A DNA stretch of 64,000 bases from Lethocerus indicus (Eukaryota; Arthropoda; Insecta; Hemiptera; Belostomatidae): contig JACDQD010000006.1 in NCBI GenBank assembly GCA_019843655.1, positions 17,006,246 to 17,070,245 of the forward strand, read 5' to 3'. Position numbers and translations under genes: made by a program. Below, piece by piece: positions 25,611 through 39,300 of the stretch. The stretch's first letter is position 1, and every line of letters begins with the position of its first letter. The notes beneath the pieces are model-generated. The model was not told the DNA's origin. It saw only the letters and a program-made list of their open reading frames with translations, and ran no database searches.

Positions 25611-28600
25611 CTGATTTGAAACGACAACAGAGTTGAACCCATGAGTTTACACTGAAGGCAATGGCTCATTTACATATTACATCCAAAAATAGATTCCCTA
25701 CCACACTATTAACAGATTTGCAAAGAGGATAAGCTTTTCAGTCTGAGAGTTATGATAATCTACACGTCACTATGCATGCATGCTTCCTTCTGTGTGTGTG
25801 TTTTCAGGGCCTCCGCAAAAAATTGCCATCTATATTTAACGATTAATTTAGCTGAAAATAATATGCGTACGATATATTTTATAACGTTTTCAGACTATGA
25901 AGGTGTCATAATTTTTAACGATTTTTCCTTACGAAAATTTCACAAGTTATAAAAGTAATCTACGTTTTATTTATTTTTTGTTTGCCATAAACATTGAGGG
26001 CATTTGGATTTCCAAACGAAGATGCTTGAGCGATTATCGATCTGCTCGTCACGAATTCAAATTAATGACCTGCGCATAACGGCTTCCATCGCGAAATCGC
26101 GCATAAGGAATAAAGGGGAAAAGAATGAATGGGCAATTGAATAGAATAGCTGTAGAAGGTTTAGGTAGCGCCCGGGCCGGAGGGACGGACCTGGCCGATC
26201 GCCGATGGCGGACCTAATTTCCCTTCAATTAGAACGGTATCTAATATTATGCTAAGCATAAACCTCAGCCGATATAATCAGAATTAGTCCGGTGAGAAGC
26301 TATTTCCGCTCGCATTCTTCCATGAATGGAGCCTCGTCTGGAGTAACGTTCGAGGATATTAAAAATTGGCAACTTGCAAGTTTTAATTGGCTTACTTGTG
26401 TAGACGTCCTGGTACTCCGGGCTCTGCCAGGTGTGGCTTCCGTCGGGCTTCTTGGCTGTGAACTCTATCCTGTACCCGATGACGATGAGCCGTTCGTCCT
26501 CCTCGTTCGACTTGCGGTGGCTCTTGATGACGAACTGGGCTGTGTGGACGCCGGCCTCCTCCACGCTCACGTAGCTCGGCCTTTTCGGTTTCACTCCCTT
26601 CTGCAGGTCTATCGTCTTTCTGATCTTACCCAACGGGTTCGTCGCCGTGCATTCGTACTCGCCGAAAACGGCGCTATTCGTGACTGGGAACTGAAACAGT
26701 CAACTTCGAGACTCGAACACGGTCAAGAGACGATTATCCGGCAAATTCGGTCAGAACGACGTACCCAATCTACCGTCCTACTTGAGTATGCCCTGAGTGT
26801 AGACGACTCGGTCAAATTGATGGTACTCACCTGTAGTACGCTGCGGTGCTGTTCGCTAATTATGGTATAGCTCGAGTTGGATTCGGACGCCATGGTGGCG
26901 TTGTTTCTCTTCCAGATGAATTGCGCCTCGGGCTGAGCGACAGCGTCGCAGGTCAGGTTGGCCACACCTCCCAGATAACCGTACCCGATTTCCCTGTCCT
27001 TGCTTTTCATCGACCTGTTGTTGGCGGGAGTAATGCGCCATCTGGGTTTGTCTAAATACAATATCCATCTCCATGTTAATCTAATCTCACAACGTTGACG
27101 GAATTGGAAAATATTAATTTACTGTTATAACATATTTTATTTATAGCGAACTACTGACTGATTTCTGTCGGAAGGCAATGATTATTTCATCGCTGTTTTA
27201 TGACAGCGGACAGTTTCCGTGATCGATTACCGAATTATAAACATTTCCAGAGAGAAAATTGGGGGATAATGTGATTCGTTCGCGATCTGCCCTCGGTTAA
27301 TAGTATAATTGGTGGGGGTGGGTGATGAACTATTCAGTTCTGCGCCAGAAGCCAGGTGGGGGATTCGAGCGCTCGTGCAATATTTACAAAGAGGAACTCA
27401 CGACCAGTGTTTAAATTACCAAATACCGCCCACCAAAAGCCCTGTAATAGTTTCGGTTTCATTTTAACAGTTCGGTTCCATCATAGGGCGAGTGATTAAT
27501 GTTCAAACGTTGCTAGACGTTGTCATACCCAAATATGGGTATTTGTGGCGATGTGCGTTAGAAGCCCTATGTAATGAAATTTTTCTAATATGAAATATTT
27601 ATTGGCTGAATCTGGTATAAATTAGTCGGATTTAAAAATTTGAACATGCGAATAATAATCCCTAATTTCGTTTAAAGAACGTGATCTTACTGGTCCGCGA
27701 ACTAAATGCACGTATTTAAAAACGTATATAAGTTTTTTGAGTGTAATTATGTTTTATGATTTTACCCAAATAATTTATACATTTCTAGGAAGTAGTAGTC
27801 AATTTCTGGAAATTAAAAATACCGAATTATAATACTTATGCAACTACTTTTGTAATAAATAATTCCGAAATTCTGGCTGGTCGAATGCGTGGGTTAACAA
27901 CTTTTCCCGATGTCACCGATCTCGGAGTGTTGTGTTTAATTAATAATTAGCGAGGTAATTAGAAATCTAGTTAATTTACAGTCGGCCAAACCTCATTATA
28001 ACTGTATCCGCTAATCAAGAGGTAGAAAACCCGGCAGAATATAACACGTCGAATAATAATAATAAGCGAAACACATGATACTTCAACGAAACATTCGGGT
28101 GAATGGTTTCATGGTTAAATATTACCGCAATTACTACATTTACCTCCAGGCTATCGATGTAATATGTCTTTCGGGGGGTTCAAAAATCCCCTGGTCCATA
28201 TCCCGGAATCGAATTCCCATAGGTGGTGGGTCGCGATCAGGAAATGTGATATCCGGCTATGAATTTGAACTCCTGGAATTGACAACACATTTCACGGCCT
28301 CTCGCGCCGTGTTAACGCCGTGAATTTTATTTGAACCCCGAGATTTTTTGTGAAAACTCAGAATAGCCAGCAATTTACGCGATGATTTATTTCGTTTCGA
28401 TACCGAATAAAAAATAATAAAACGCTATCATAATAAACTCTCGCTAGACATCACTGCTCCACATCCATAACTGAGTAATATAGGTCAGATATTCCAAAGT
28501 AAACATAATGAAGTCGGAATTCTGGTTCGTCGAATTACATCACTCGTGTTTCTCGCTTTCATGTTTTCGCCATCGCCGTTAGTAGTTTTGTATACATAAA

Positions 28601-31600
28601 TTCTCACGTATAATGAGTATAATATAACGAGAACTAACAATCATCTCACTACCTAAGGTCCGAAGAAGAAGGGGAAGTTCATTTGAACTTATAGAACAAT
28701 CCTTCGGAATCTTCGAAATTATTCTAACGGAAAACCGCTGAATTATAGTAAATCTGTACGTCAAATATAGAAATACTATCGTAATAATTGAAACTTGAAT
28801 AGTAACATCCTTAAAGGAATGATTATAAGTAGATCAAATAAAAAGGAAACAGTAGTAAAATTATTCGTTCTTAAAATATCAATAAGAGTAATTATTACAT
28901 GTATTAAAACGTACGCAGTACGTAGAGGTTGATAGAAACTGAGGCCATCTTGCTCGTCTGCGAAGTCGTTTGAAACGCTCTGCACTGGTACTCACCGACA
29001 TCGTCATACGTTATGTTTGAAATGTAAAGTCCCCTCGGCATTACCTTGTACCTTTCACCTGTCGATAGCATAACTGAATTACAATCGAAATTTTTCAACT
29101 CAGAAGTATGCAATTGGCTGCAAACATTGATAATACCTGATTTCGTACAAATAAAAATCATAACGGAAGAGAAAATATAAGTTGAAAATATATTTAAGTT
29201 TTGATACCATCCTGCGCAACTAAGCATTGTTCGATCGATTAAGACAGGAATAATCCGAAGAACAATCACAAGACAATGGCCCTGTACAATCAAATCATGG
29301 TCCATTGTGGACGAGAATAGTAACCCGGCGTTACCTTCACGGATAATACAATCATCGGATTAAGCTGAACAATAACTGGAAACATAGTTCCCAGATATTA
29401 ATGAAGATATCCGTTGTATTAAATTTGCACACAGCGACAGCAAACCGACTAAAATTAACCTTAAATTAAGAACTCTTATAAGGTGTTCTATTTGCAAAAT
29501 AGATTCGGTGATTGGGTACTTACCGTGTAGAGTTTGACCCTTGAACTGCCAAACGATGGTGGGGGCCGGATCACCAGTAACTTCGCACCTAACCAGTATG
29601 TTCTGGAACTCAGTCGCATTCTGCTCCCCAGGAGTACCGGAAAATGATATCGGCTCTGGAAATAAGAAGTTACTATTAATTTATTAAAAAGTTTTTCTGT
29701 ATTGGTGTTCCGTTTATAATTATGCAAGCGACCACGGGTAACGTTCTTATTTGTGTATAACAGGTAAAGAATAGGTTTGGCTACGAGATTTTTGAAGAGT
29801 GGAGGAAATGTAATCCGCCTCAGTCCGGAGTACTGAGGTGCGTCAGAAAAATATCATTATGTTCTTTTTCAATCAAAACTTTGCTAAAACTTTCTATAAT
29901 TGAGATAATAAATCGTGCACCTTCTTAAATATGCTATTAGAAAGTAGCCGGCATTAAATTTGGAAAAAGAAATTTGTTGTTGAAACCGTTGTAGCGGGCT
30001 GGGCGCGTCATTTGGTTGGCCTAATTCTCAACAACAGGAGGGTTAGTGCTCACGTTTAATATTTAATGTTCCATTAGCCCGCACCGACCTAACCCTTACA
30101 ACAGCCCTTACCCATATAATTACCTTCCACTTTACTCTTTCTGCGTCCTTATCCACACGGTACACCTGTTAACTGGTTTCCAAATTGCCGAAAGAAACCG
30201 ATACCGCATTTATACATCGCGTAACCGCTAACAGGGTGGGAAAATTCGTAAATACACCACTATATTGCTTGTAAAATGCTGCTGACGATGGCGAGGAGTT
30301 GAAAAGAAGCTATCTTAGCTATCGCAGCGATGATCATACATGCTAAACCATCGCAAATCCGATTTTTATTATAAAGTTTGGCCAATATCTCTGAAACCGG
30401 TAGGATTAAAAATCTGCTACTGTAGAATTTCGCATCGTTTAGTTTGTATAGCGAACACCGAGATCCAATAGAATTTTATCAACGTTAGAACGATGTTCCA
30501 TTATTCACAAATATTTGAATAATTTCGAGGTAATTTCAAGGTCTACACTGTAGTTGTAAATTGTTGTCTTATTTAGCGCACATCCAGGTAACACATGCTA
30601 ATACCTGATAAAGTGCAAATAATAAAATTCTTATAAATTTATAAATTAAAAGTATAAATTCCTAATCAGATCGATGCATTTGTTCCCACTGTTAGAGTGG
30701 TGAAACTCAACTCAACAAGCAGAATGAAACTGAGGAAAAGTAGATAAATAAATAAACCCTATACTGCTATTACCAAGTAAGTAATTAAAATAAAACAATA
30801 TTTCTGGAAAAATTTCAGTACCTAATATATAAATAGGAATAAGCGAACGATTCTTAGGCGTTCTACCCTAAATAAATAAATATTCAATAGAAGTAAATAT
30901 TACACGCATAACAAAAGCATTATAATTTAAAGAAGATTAGATAATAGTAAGATAAGCATGGAATACTTCATATCTACAAAAAAAATATTCGTCCGTTTTC
31001 AGATTTCTCTTCTCTTTTCCAGAATAGTAATAATAATCAACACTTCAGACACTAATGTATTATTGTATTCATTTCTGAAAATAATAAATAAAATCAAAAT
31101 ATAATTTCAGCGATCATTTAAAAAATAATTTAATTATTGCAAATGCTCAAGCCATTTTATGAGTTGACGAGTACATTTTTGCATAAATTAACTTTAAACC
31201 CGAAGCTCAAAAATGCTTTAATATAAAAAAATTGTTCGCGTGTAAAGCATTTAGTCCGTATTTAATTCTATCTGTATTCCGGTTCCACAATATTCTGCTT
31301 TGTTGATTAGACGTCAAATGAAGGGTCAGGGCAATGAAAGGACACGCTCAACTTAAAATTAGCATCAACCGCCCTCCGCCCTTCGTCCATAACAAACCGT
31401 GACTATCATTTAAGGTTTTTAATATCATTACGGGCGGAGGAAGCTCAAGTGACACTCCCTCTCTCTCTCTCTCTCTCTCTCGAGTCCTTTGTGCAGTCCT
31501 TTGTGCGACCCCAAAGGTAATAAGAGCCCCCCCGCTGGGCCATGAGGGCGCGGTAGTTTGAGGGAGGAAGTTGTCCTTTGTTTCCACGGACAATAAACAT

Positions 31601-33292
31601 ATCGTTACAGTAGCATTATTCGCGGAGCCGAATGTTTTTTTCTGACGCTGTGAGTGTACGGGAGGGTGGAGGAGGTTTGGAGGCGGACGTCTGGTACGAT
31701 GAACGTTTAATTAGAGTTTTTCACTAACGAATTCAGCTCAAAGAATTGAAAAAAGAAGATCTGTTTTCCTCGAGCGGCCTTATTCGTTTTTTTTAACGGG
31801 GCAGATAATAATAATTTTCTTCTGAACCCTACCACTTGTTTCATTTGTCGTATTCGATTGAAACCGGTGAAATGTAAATTTCACAGGAAAAATTGGCCCT
31901 GATTTCATAGGATGAATAATAAAAGTGAAATATCAACGTTATACATGTCCCCTGTGTGTGTGTGCAAATAAATTGAATTTTTGTAAAGTATTTAAATTTC
32001 CAAGTAATTAGAAATTGGGTAATCTATAGGATTGAACAGATTTACTAATTGTGTTATCAAAACGCACATAACGAGCAAATGTTTCTGAATAATATTATTT
32101 GTACATGTTCCCAATTTAGTATGATAGGAATAGCGGGCGCGGACAGCGGCGGTCGGATGCGGTCTGTCGCTCCGAACGTTAATATTTCAACGTTCGAATC
32201 CAATCCGTGGATGCGGGCCAAAGCAAAATAGCCGAGTGGGGAGTGGCGAGAAATAGGTCGGAAGCCGAAGCGAAGGGGGAATGAGTGAAGTGGAGGTGAT
32301 ATAGGGAGGCGGGCTGGGGGAGGCCATCCCTGTCGGTAAATCACTTTGAGGAGGGGGGCCATCTCAGGGAACACGGGTGAAAGATGCTGTGCTACCCCTC
32401 GCCCGGTATTGCGAGAGCCCCGCCTGGCCCGATAAATTGGTCCGACTCAACGGCACCCCCAATAAATGACTCTATTGGTTTTGCCTTAGCGATGGTCGGA
32501 GTGGGACTGCCTGTCTCTTATAAAAATTACGCTCTGTCCCCGCCGGCCAATTCCTCAGCGACAGTTGGCATTAACGATTCTACAGGGTAGTTTGAAAGCG
32601 TTACACGTAGGTACACAGACGCCGGCATTTGTAATGGACAGGATAATTACAAATGTTATTCTCTGTTCCTACACCATTTACATTAAAGACTGTAATTACA
32701 AATGTGTAGATATAATCCTTACAGAACTTACTAATAAAATAAGGTAAAAATGTAATATTAAAGGAATTTATTTAATATAATGTGACATTGGTTTCTGAAT
32801 ATCACAATCTTCTGTAACATTTACAGAGCAAATCGTGCCTGGATAATATTCGCAAATTTCAACTAAATTCGCTGCAATACAGGAGGCAATTGGAAACTTT
32901 ATTATGAGGGTTTTCTCATGGCTAATAATAGCGGTCAGAAACGGTAAAAGACGGAAGAACGTAAACCTTTATTTTTTCTTTCGTTTTATTTTTCTTTCCC
33001 AACCGCAAAATTCGTCCCTATCGCATTTTGAAGGGGCCGTTGCCGAGCTTTACTTCCGGTCGGCCGCCTTCTTAATTTCCGGTATCGGCGGAAGGAAACA
33101 TTGGAAAAAGTAATAAGGTGCTACAATTTGCACTCTCATCTCCGAAAGCTACATTAAAGCGAACTTTAAGCTCGCCTCAGAAAACCGCTATCAAATAAAA
33201 TATTTATTCTGTCGGGCTCTACGCACCTTACTAAATTAACGTTAAACGAATAAATTATATCATTACTGTAATTAGAGTATTGAAAATTTTGG

Positions 33293-33326
<34 letters not shown>

Positions 33327-36300
33327 AATTAGGTTAATTTTATTACCTTTTCATTATGTTACGAATAAATAGGTATATATTATGTAATCTAAATAGTCTT
33401 TAATTCACAATTTAGAAAATTCATTAGTCATTAAGATCTGAATGTTTGTTGTTTTACAACTGGTTTCTGGAAATTGAATTATTTTTCAATTAGTTTCAAT
33501 GGCGTGCGTTCTTGCAAAATCGTTCTAAGCCTCTAAGGTAGCCTGTACGAATCCCATTGCGGTTTCAGAGGGCAAATCATAATTATAATTGACTCGGGCC
33601 CGGTCGGACCGGTGAATGAAGTTCCGGGACGCCAAAAGGAGCAGCCGTAAAAGTGCGACGGGTTTATTTCGTCTGAAGTCAACTTTCGTCATTCAAAGTT
33701 GAATAAGGGATGAAGTTTTTAATTAATAGTCAAGTTCGGTTCGAGCACACTTCTGTCCGAAGCACACGGACACGGTCACATAATGAAGCGTATTTAAAAA
33801 CCCATCTGACGACGAATTCGGATGGGTCTCAGCTACAGTTTTTATCAAATATTAACAATAAATGTTACCATAATAGCGAAATTACATCTCATAAAAGAAA
33901 GACCTGTTTTTACGGGTAATCAATATTAATATTGGGAATTTTAGTAAAGTATTTAAATACGTTATTTGGCCTAACGCATAATAATATACTTAAGTAATAA
34001 TTTCATTTTTTAATTTTTTGTGCATATAGAAACCACGAATACTATATTATTAAAATTCTCTTATTCCACTTTACGTCCCCTCCAGTTTTATTACCCTTTT
34101 TTAATTGTAATTACACGGCAGTTTGTAATTTAATATTGTTCGGAACCGGCTAATGCCTATTTTTTTAAGACTTTTGACTCCTCGCTCCCAAATATTTTTC
34201 CGCATTAAAGATACAAATATTGATTGTTTTGTACCAAACAATAATCGGTCCTTTTTTCTGTTCAGCATCATAATTAAATTCAGCGCTTTCGTATTTATCC
34301 TTTGTTCGTAGAAAGGATATACGAACGACACAACGATTTTTCAAATATTCCCCGCGGGAAAGCGATATAATATGCTGGATTTTTACCGGGTGGGCGGTCG
34401 GGACCCTCTTTTCCGCGCCTACATTTCTCCCCTTTTCTGGATATACAAAAAATCACGGGTCCAGAAATCCCTCTGAGAGTGTCCCCGCATAGGAAAGGTG
34501 TTCCATTGAACGGATATAACATTTTAACATGACACTTTCCTCCACTCCCTTCCAACGGATTTCAAACTCTCAACAGATCGTGCCTGAGACTGAATTTATT
34601 TGGGGCGAGTACAAGTGGGACCGCCATTATGTGTTCTTCCCACTAAGCCGGTATGTTTTCAACACCAGACTTATTTCGGAATAATTCGAAAATTCAGCGG
34701 ACGGAAGCGACCGATTCATTGTTGCAGAAATGATAATACTGTGAAAAGCGTTCCATTTTGTTCAAAAGCAAGAGGTAATTCCTTACTCGGCCGCGGAGGA
34801 TTGTACTTTACGTGGGGGTGGGGACATAGGCTTTAGAATAAGAGAATACAGGTAGCAAATAGTAACAACTGTTTTATGCACATATCTCTGTATAACTATG
34901 GCATTATGTTTATAATTTTTATTATGGTCGAGTATTAAAAATATTTAAAAAAACTAGCAGTATAATAGAGTAATTTCATATTACTTAACCAATAATTAGT
35001 CAGGGTTTTCTACCTTCGAGGGGAGTGAAAAACAAAATTTTCATTATAATATTCTATTGTGTGATTATCATATTTTGTATAAAAAGGGAACAATAGACTT
35101 ATTTACTTATGTCGTATATATCATGGACATTTTAAATGTTACTTCCATAGTGTACGACCAAAAGAATCCGAAATAATAGGAAAAGGCACCTCGGAATAAA
35201 TAAATCAATGTCAGATTTCTCGCGCAATTTCAGCGTTTCTTCGCCTCGACTGCTCAATTATCCGGCCAAAATATTTAAACAACACCTCAGGAGATTTTAG
35301 GGTATTTAGGAGGTGAATTTTGGAGCGACGCTCTCTATAGAATGCAGATACCTGAGATATGGTCGGAAATGTTCGTTGCAAATGGAATTTTAAATGAGGA
35401 TTTTAAATATTGACGCAAGAGAGCGAGAGCCAGTGAACTACACCCGGGAGAAAGGGAGAGTGATGAAGAGGGGGGAGGGGAAATTAATTTTAGTAAAATC
35501 TAATGGGATGTTTTATTTGACTTGGGGGATTAAACCTTTGGAAGGGGGCCCGCAACTGGGCCGTGCCCGTACCGCCCAGTTATGACCGCAAAGGAAGCGG
35601 CGTTTATGTGTCACGCGTAAACCTATTCGTGTTTATCGCTAGGCGTAAACCGTTTTATGAGCAGGGGTACAACATAAGGGGTAATGATTTCAGACATGAA
35701 TAATTCAATCAGTTGATCGGCCAAATCGTCGGCCCTAATCCCCGAACTTAATTTTTCCGTACTGTACTAATTTCCATGAACTGGACTTTATCAATAACCC
35801 TTCTATTAATAAATTGTGACTTGATCCCGGTTTCTTAAAAGAGTACGATTATAAGATAGTAATATTTAAAATAATTAAGAAAAGCGTAATAATATAATAT
35901 CGAAATATAAAATAAATTTGTGACCCATATAATAATACTAAAGAGTAAATAATTTATCTCACGTATAAAAACGTGTACTGCAATTATGTAATAAACGTTC
36001 TGCCACTGTAATTGATAATTACATTACAAACAGAGGGGGAAATGATAAGAAATCGTAAGGGACATATTTTTCAGCTGTCGAATTAACAAAAGCATAAATA
36101 GTAAAAAGTCTCTAGGGTTTCGTGTTGAGTATGACAATGACATGGGAAAATAGCTCGCTATAATTTAGTTGAACGAACAACGAACGATGAACATATATGC
36201 ACAATTTGAAGTACATTTCTTCGCGTGGTCCTTAACCACTTAAACACGAATTCCCGCGCGTAAATCTTGATACTTTTTTCGACCGCAAAAAATAACATAG

Positions 36301-39300
36301 CTCGTTTTGTTCGGGGGATTTCCATCTTAGCAGTGTTACATGTACGAATATAATTAACCGCATTTACATATTTCGGTTGCGCCGGTTTATTGGGGCGAAT
36401 TATTTTTTTTTTCGTCCTCGCCACGCGAAAACTCTCTTAGCTGTAAACGGCTCCAATTTGAACCGACAATCGGGGTTCAAAGTTCCACCCCTACCCCACC
36501 CGGTTAACTGATCGCAATCATGCAACGTGCATCGTTTCGCTTCGGCTGAAGAAAGTGGCGGAAAATATTCCCCTCCCGGATAATAATGAAAATTGCGCGA
36601 CCACATTTATAACAATTGCATTTTTTATATCTCACTGCGTGGGATAATAGGAATATTGAATAGAAGTGATTTTTAAAAATTTGATCAATACGCTGGTTTA
36701 TTTATTTGTTTCCTGAAGTAGATTTGTTTTAGTTTAACATACCTGTTTTGTAGTCTGCGAGGGGTTGAAATACAGTAGATTTTGTGTGTTTCTATCTCCC
36801 TCGCTGGTTTGGTCTTACCGCTACTAAAAAATATTTATTAAGCATTTTTATGAGAAACAATTCTTCGCACTACTAGTTTCAATGGTACGGCGCACCTAAT
36901 ACTAGCTCGCAACACAGGCCTGCCTTAAATTTTAGTATTAGCGCCTTACAGTACAAGTGACAGTGACAGTGCAGTGAGGATGTCCAGAAAACATCCAAAG
37001 TGCCAAAAGTGACCAACACCGCTACTGAAGATGGCGAGCAGCCGCAACCGGTCTAGTGAGAGGAGACAGAAACACACAAAATCTACGATAGATTTGGTTT
37101 CTTTGTTTGTCCTAATATCTGCATTTCTGAACTATGTGTCCACACGATGTATTTCAGAATATTTGCGCTATTTTGTGGTCGCGGGAAAATAACCATTTCA
37201 GGTAAGGGTGGTCATGTACCACCTGCTGTCCCTATAGTTATTAGTTAATTTGTATTAAATTGACACGCTTTTGTGCAACGCCCCAATAGAGCATAATCGA
37301 GGACTGAATAAACAATAGAAACAAGACAGTTTGGTAGAATAAACATCAGGAAATAATGACAGGGGGAGTATCAGCTGTAATATAAATCTGAGAACTAGTA
37401 GTGTTCCAGCGGCGGAGCACGTCATCCGGTCGTCATATTAGGGCCGATAGCCGGATGGGAGGGAAGGCCGACTTTTAGGCAGCGCGGTTGAATAACGGCC
37501 GGCCGGGGAAATGGCGGCCAGCGCGGCTCGGAATTTATTGAACTATAGATTATGGCCCGGCCGTGTGAGTGGAGCCTCAAAACTTCATCGCTACCGAATA
37601 TTCGGCCCCGGGGCCCCGAAGTGCAATAAAACAGGAGGAATCGGGCAACCCGAGACCAGTCCACGTTTCTATTATTCTATTTCTAGTCTCTTGGTTCAGA
37701 GCGATGTAAATTATGCGAGCATAATTTCATTCGAGTCAACGGACTAAATTTGTGATACAAATAGTATCAGTCAAATTATTGACAGTTTGATTATTCTCAT
37801 CGTTTGTAAGAGTATAATGTCTCAAACTAATATAACGTTGTCAATTTGAATAAATAGGCGACATATACCACAGGAGTTCCAATTATAAATTTGTAAATTT
37901 GAGCGTAGAAGAAAATTATTGCGAGACAATCCTCAGAGCGCAACACGGATTGCATGAGACTAATATTTATTTTAACAAAATCATTCTTATGATAATTGAG
38001 AATAAAATTTTATTTGATAATTATATTCATCGCTCGTCATACGTGTTTTAATTAAAATTATGATTGCATTATAAAGAAGAACATCATCAGTAATTGAAGG
38101 ATTAATAACACATTGAATTTGCAATTAGCGTCATTTTTCGCGAATTAAAAATATGATCTAGTCAATATTATACAGTTTAGAAGGGTACGGAAACAATTTT
38201 CAGAAAATTATTGTTACATGAACCAAAATTAATTAATACCAAATTAATGTTTTCGGATTGCGTCCTACTGAAGGAGGACCTAATTTATATATATTATTAT
38301 ATATAATAATACGTTTTATTATCCTGAGAATTAATGTAGTGAGGGGCTAAATTGTAATTCAGTTCAGTGAAATTAGAATTGGATCGCTCAAACCCGGTCT
38401 TTTATATATTAAACTTTATGCAGTTCTCAGAATTTTCATTTACATTCCTCTTGGCATTCAATTCCTTTATCGAATAAAATGGCTCAGTCAGCTCGAGAAA
38501 TTTCCAAATATCCTCCCTAGGATAAGAATCTTAGCATTATCCAATATCAAGGTATTGTTGCGACGTTTTTAATCTGAAACTGCATTTATTAAATTCAAAT
38601 TAATAGGTATTTTTAATTAATTAAGGGGAATAGTGAATATTAAATATATAAAAGTAAGTACCGTTTCCCTTCCGGCGTCTCTTTAAAATTAACAAAAGTA
38701 CACAATTCTGATAAAGCAATTCAATTTTTCAGTTTGAATAAGACTTAAGTACTTTAATTTTCACTTCGGAACTGTCATCGACTATCGTGGAAACAATGCG
38801 GAGGTTTAATTACAAGAGAGTCTAATCAATTTAAATTAAATTGTAGAATATTCGCGGACACCATCGGCAGAAGTTCGCAGTTCGGTACAAAATAATCTCT
38901 ACTAACTCTATCGTTTTGCCCTGGATACATACAGTATTTTAGAGACACAAGTTACAGTTTAACTTACTGATGACAATTAGCCTGAATGTTTTCTTAACAT
39001 TTTCACCGTCAATGTTAGCCAAACAGGTGTAATTTCCTTTGTCCTCTCGCATGATCCTCTCAAAGATTAGGGCCGCCACTTGGTCGTCCCCCCTTATCCT
39101 CTCTTCGACGTGTACCCTGGAACAAATTATATTCTTTACATTCGAATATTTTTTAAAAACTCAATTACTTCGTAGATCAATCCATTAAAAACTACTGAGT
39201 TTAATGAAATAAGCGATGGGCATTTCAATTATTCGTGATGGTTATTGGATTATCAACAAAAAATTATTACGCTTAATTCGATTTGTAATGTTAAATAAAT

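Larger units (their letters stand above)
29656..38967 (-). other. Intron 2 of the adhesion gene (9.3 kb)
   Basis: This separates the Ig1 and Ig2 exons. It holds a foldback element at 36742-37088, a (CT)n tract at 31459-31481, an (AT)n tract at 33296-33323, and GC-rich islands near 32130-32560, 34340-34560, 35220-35640, 36240-36560 and 37420-37680. Short open frames in the islands match no family I recognise. Both splice sites are clear. Confidence 0.75.

Noticed and set aside
26292..26870. 192-codon plus-strand open frame, the longest in the window
   Set aside because: It lies antisense to two adhesion-gene exons whose minus-strand translation has clear Ig and FN3 signatures. The plus-strand product has none and would read through the 140-bp intron.
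32185..32215. tRNA-like B-box (GTTCGAATCC)
   Set aside because: No A-box at the right distance and no cloverleaf could be drawn by eye.
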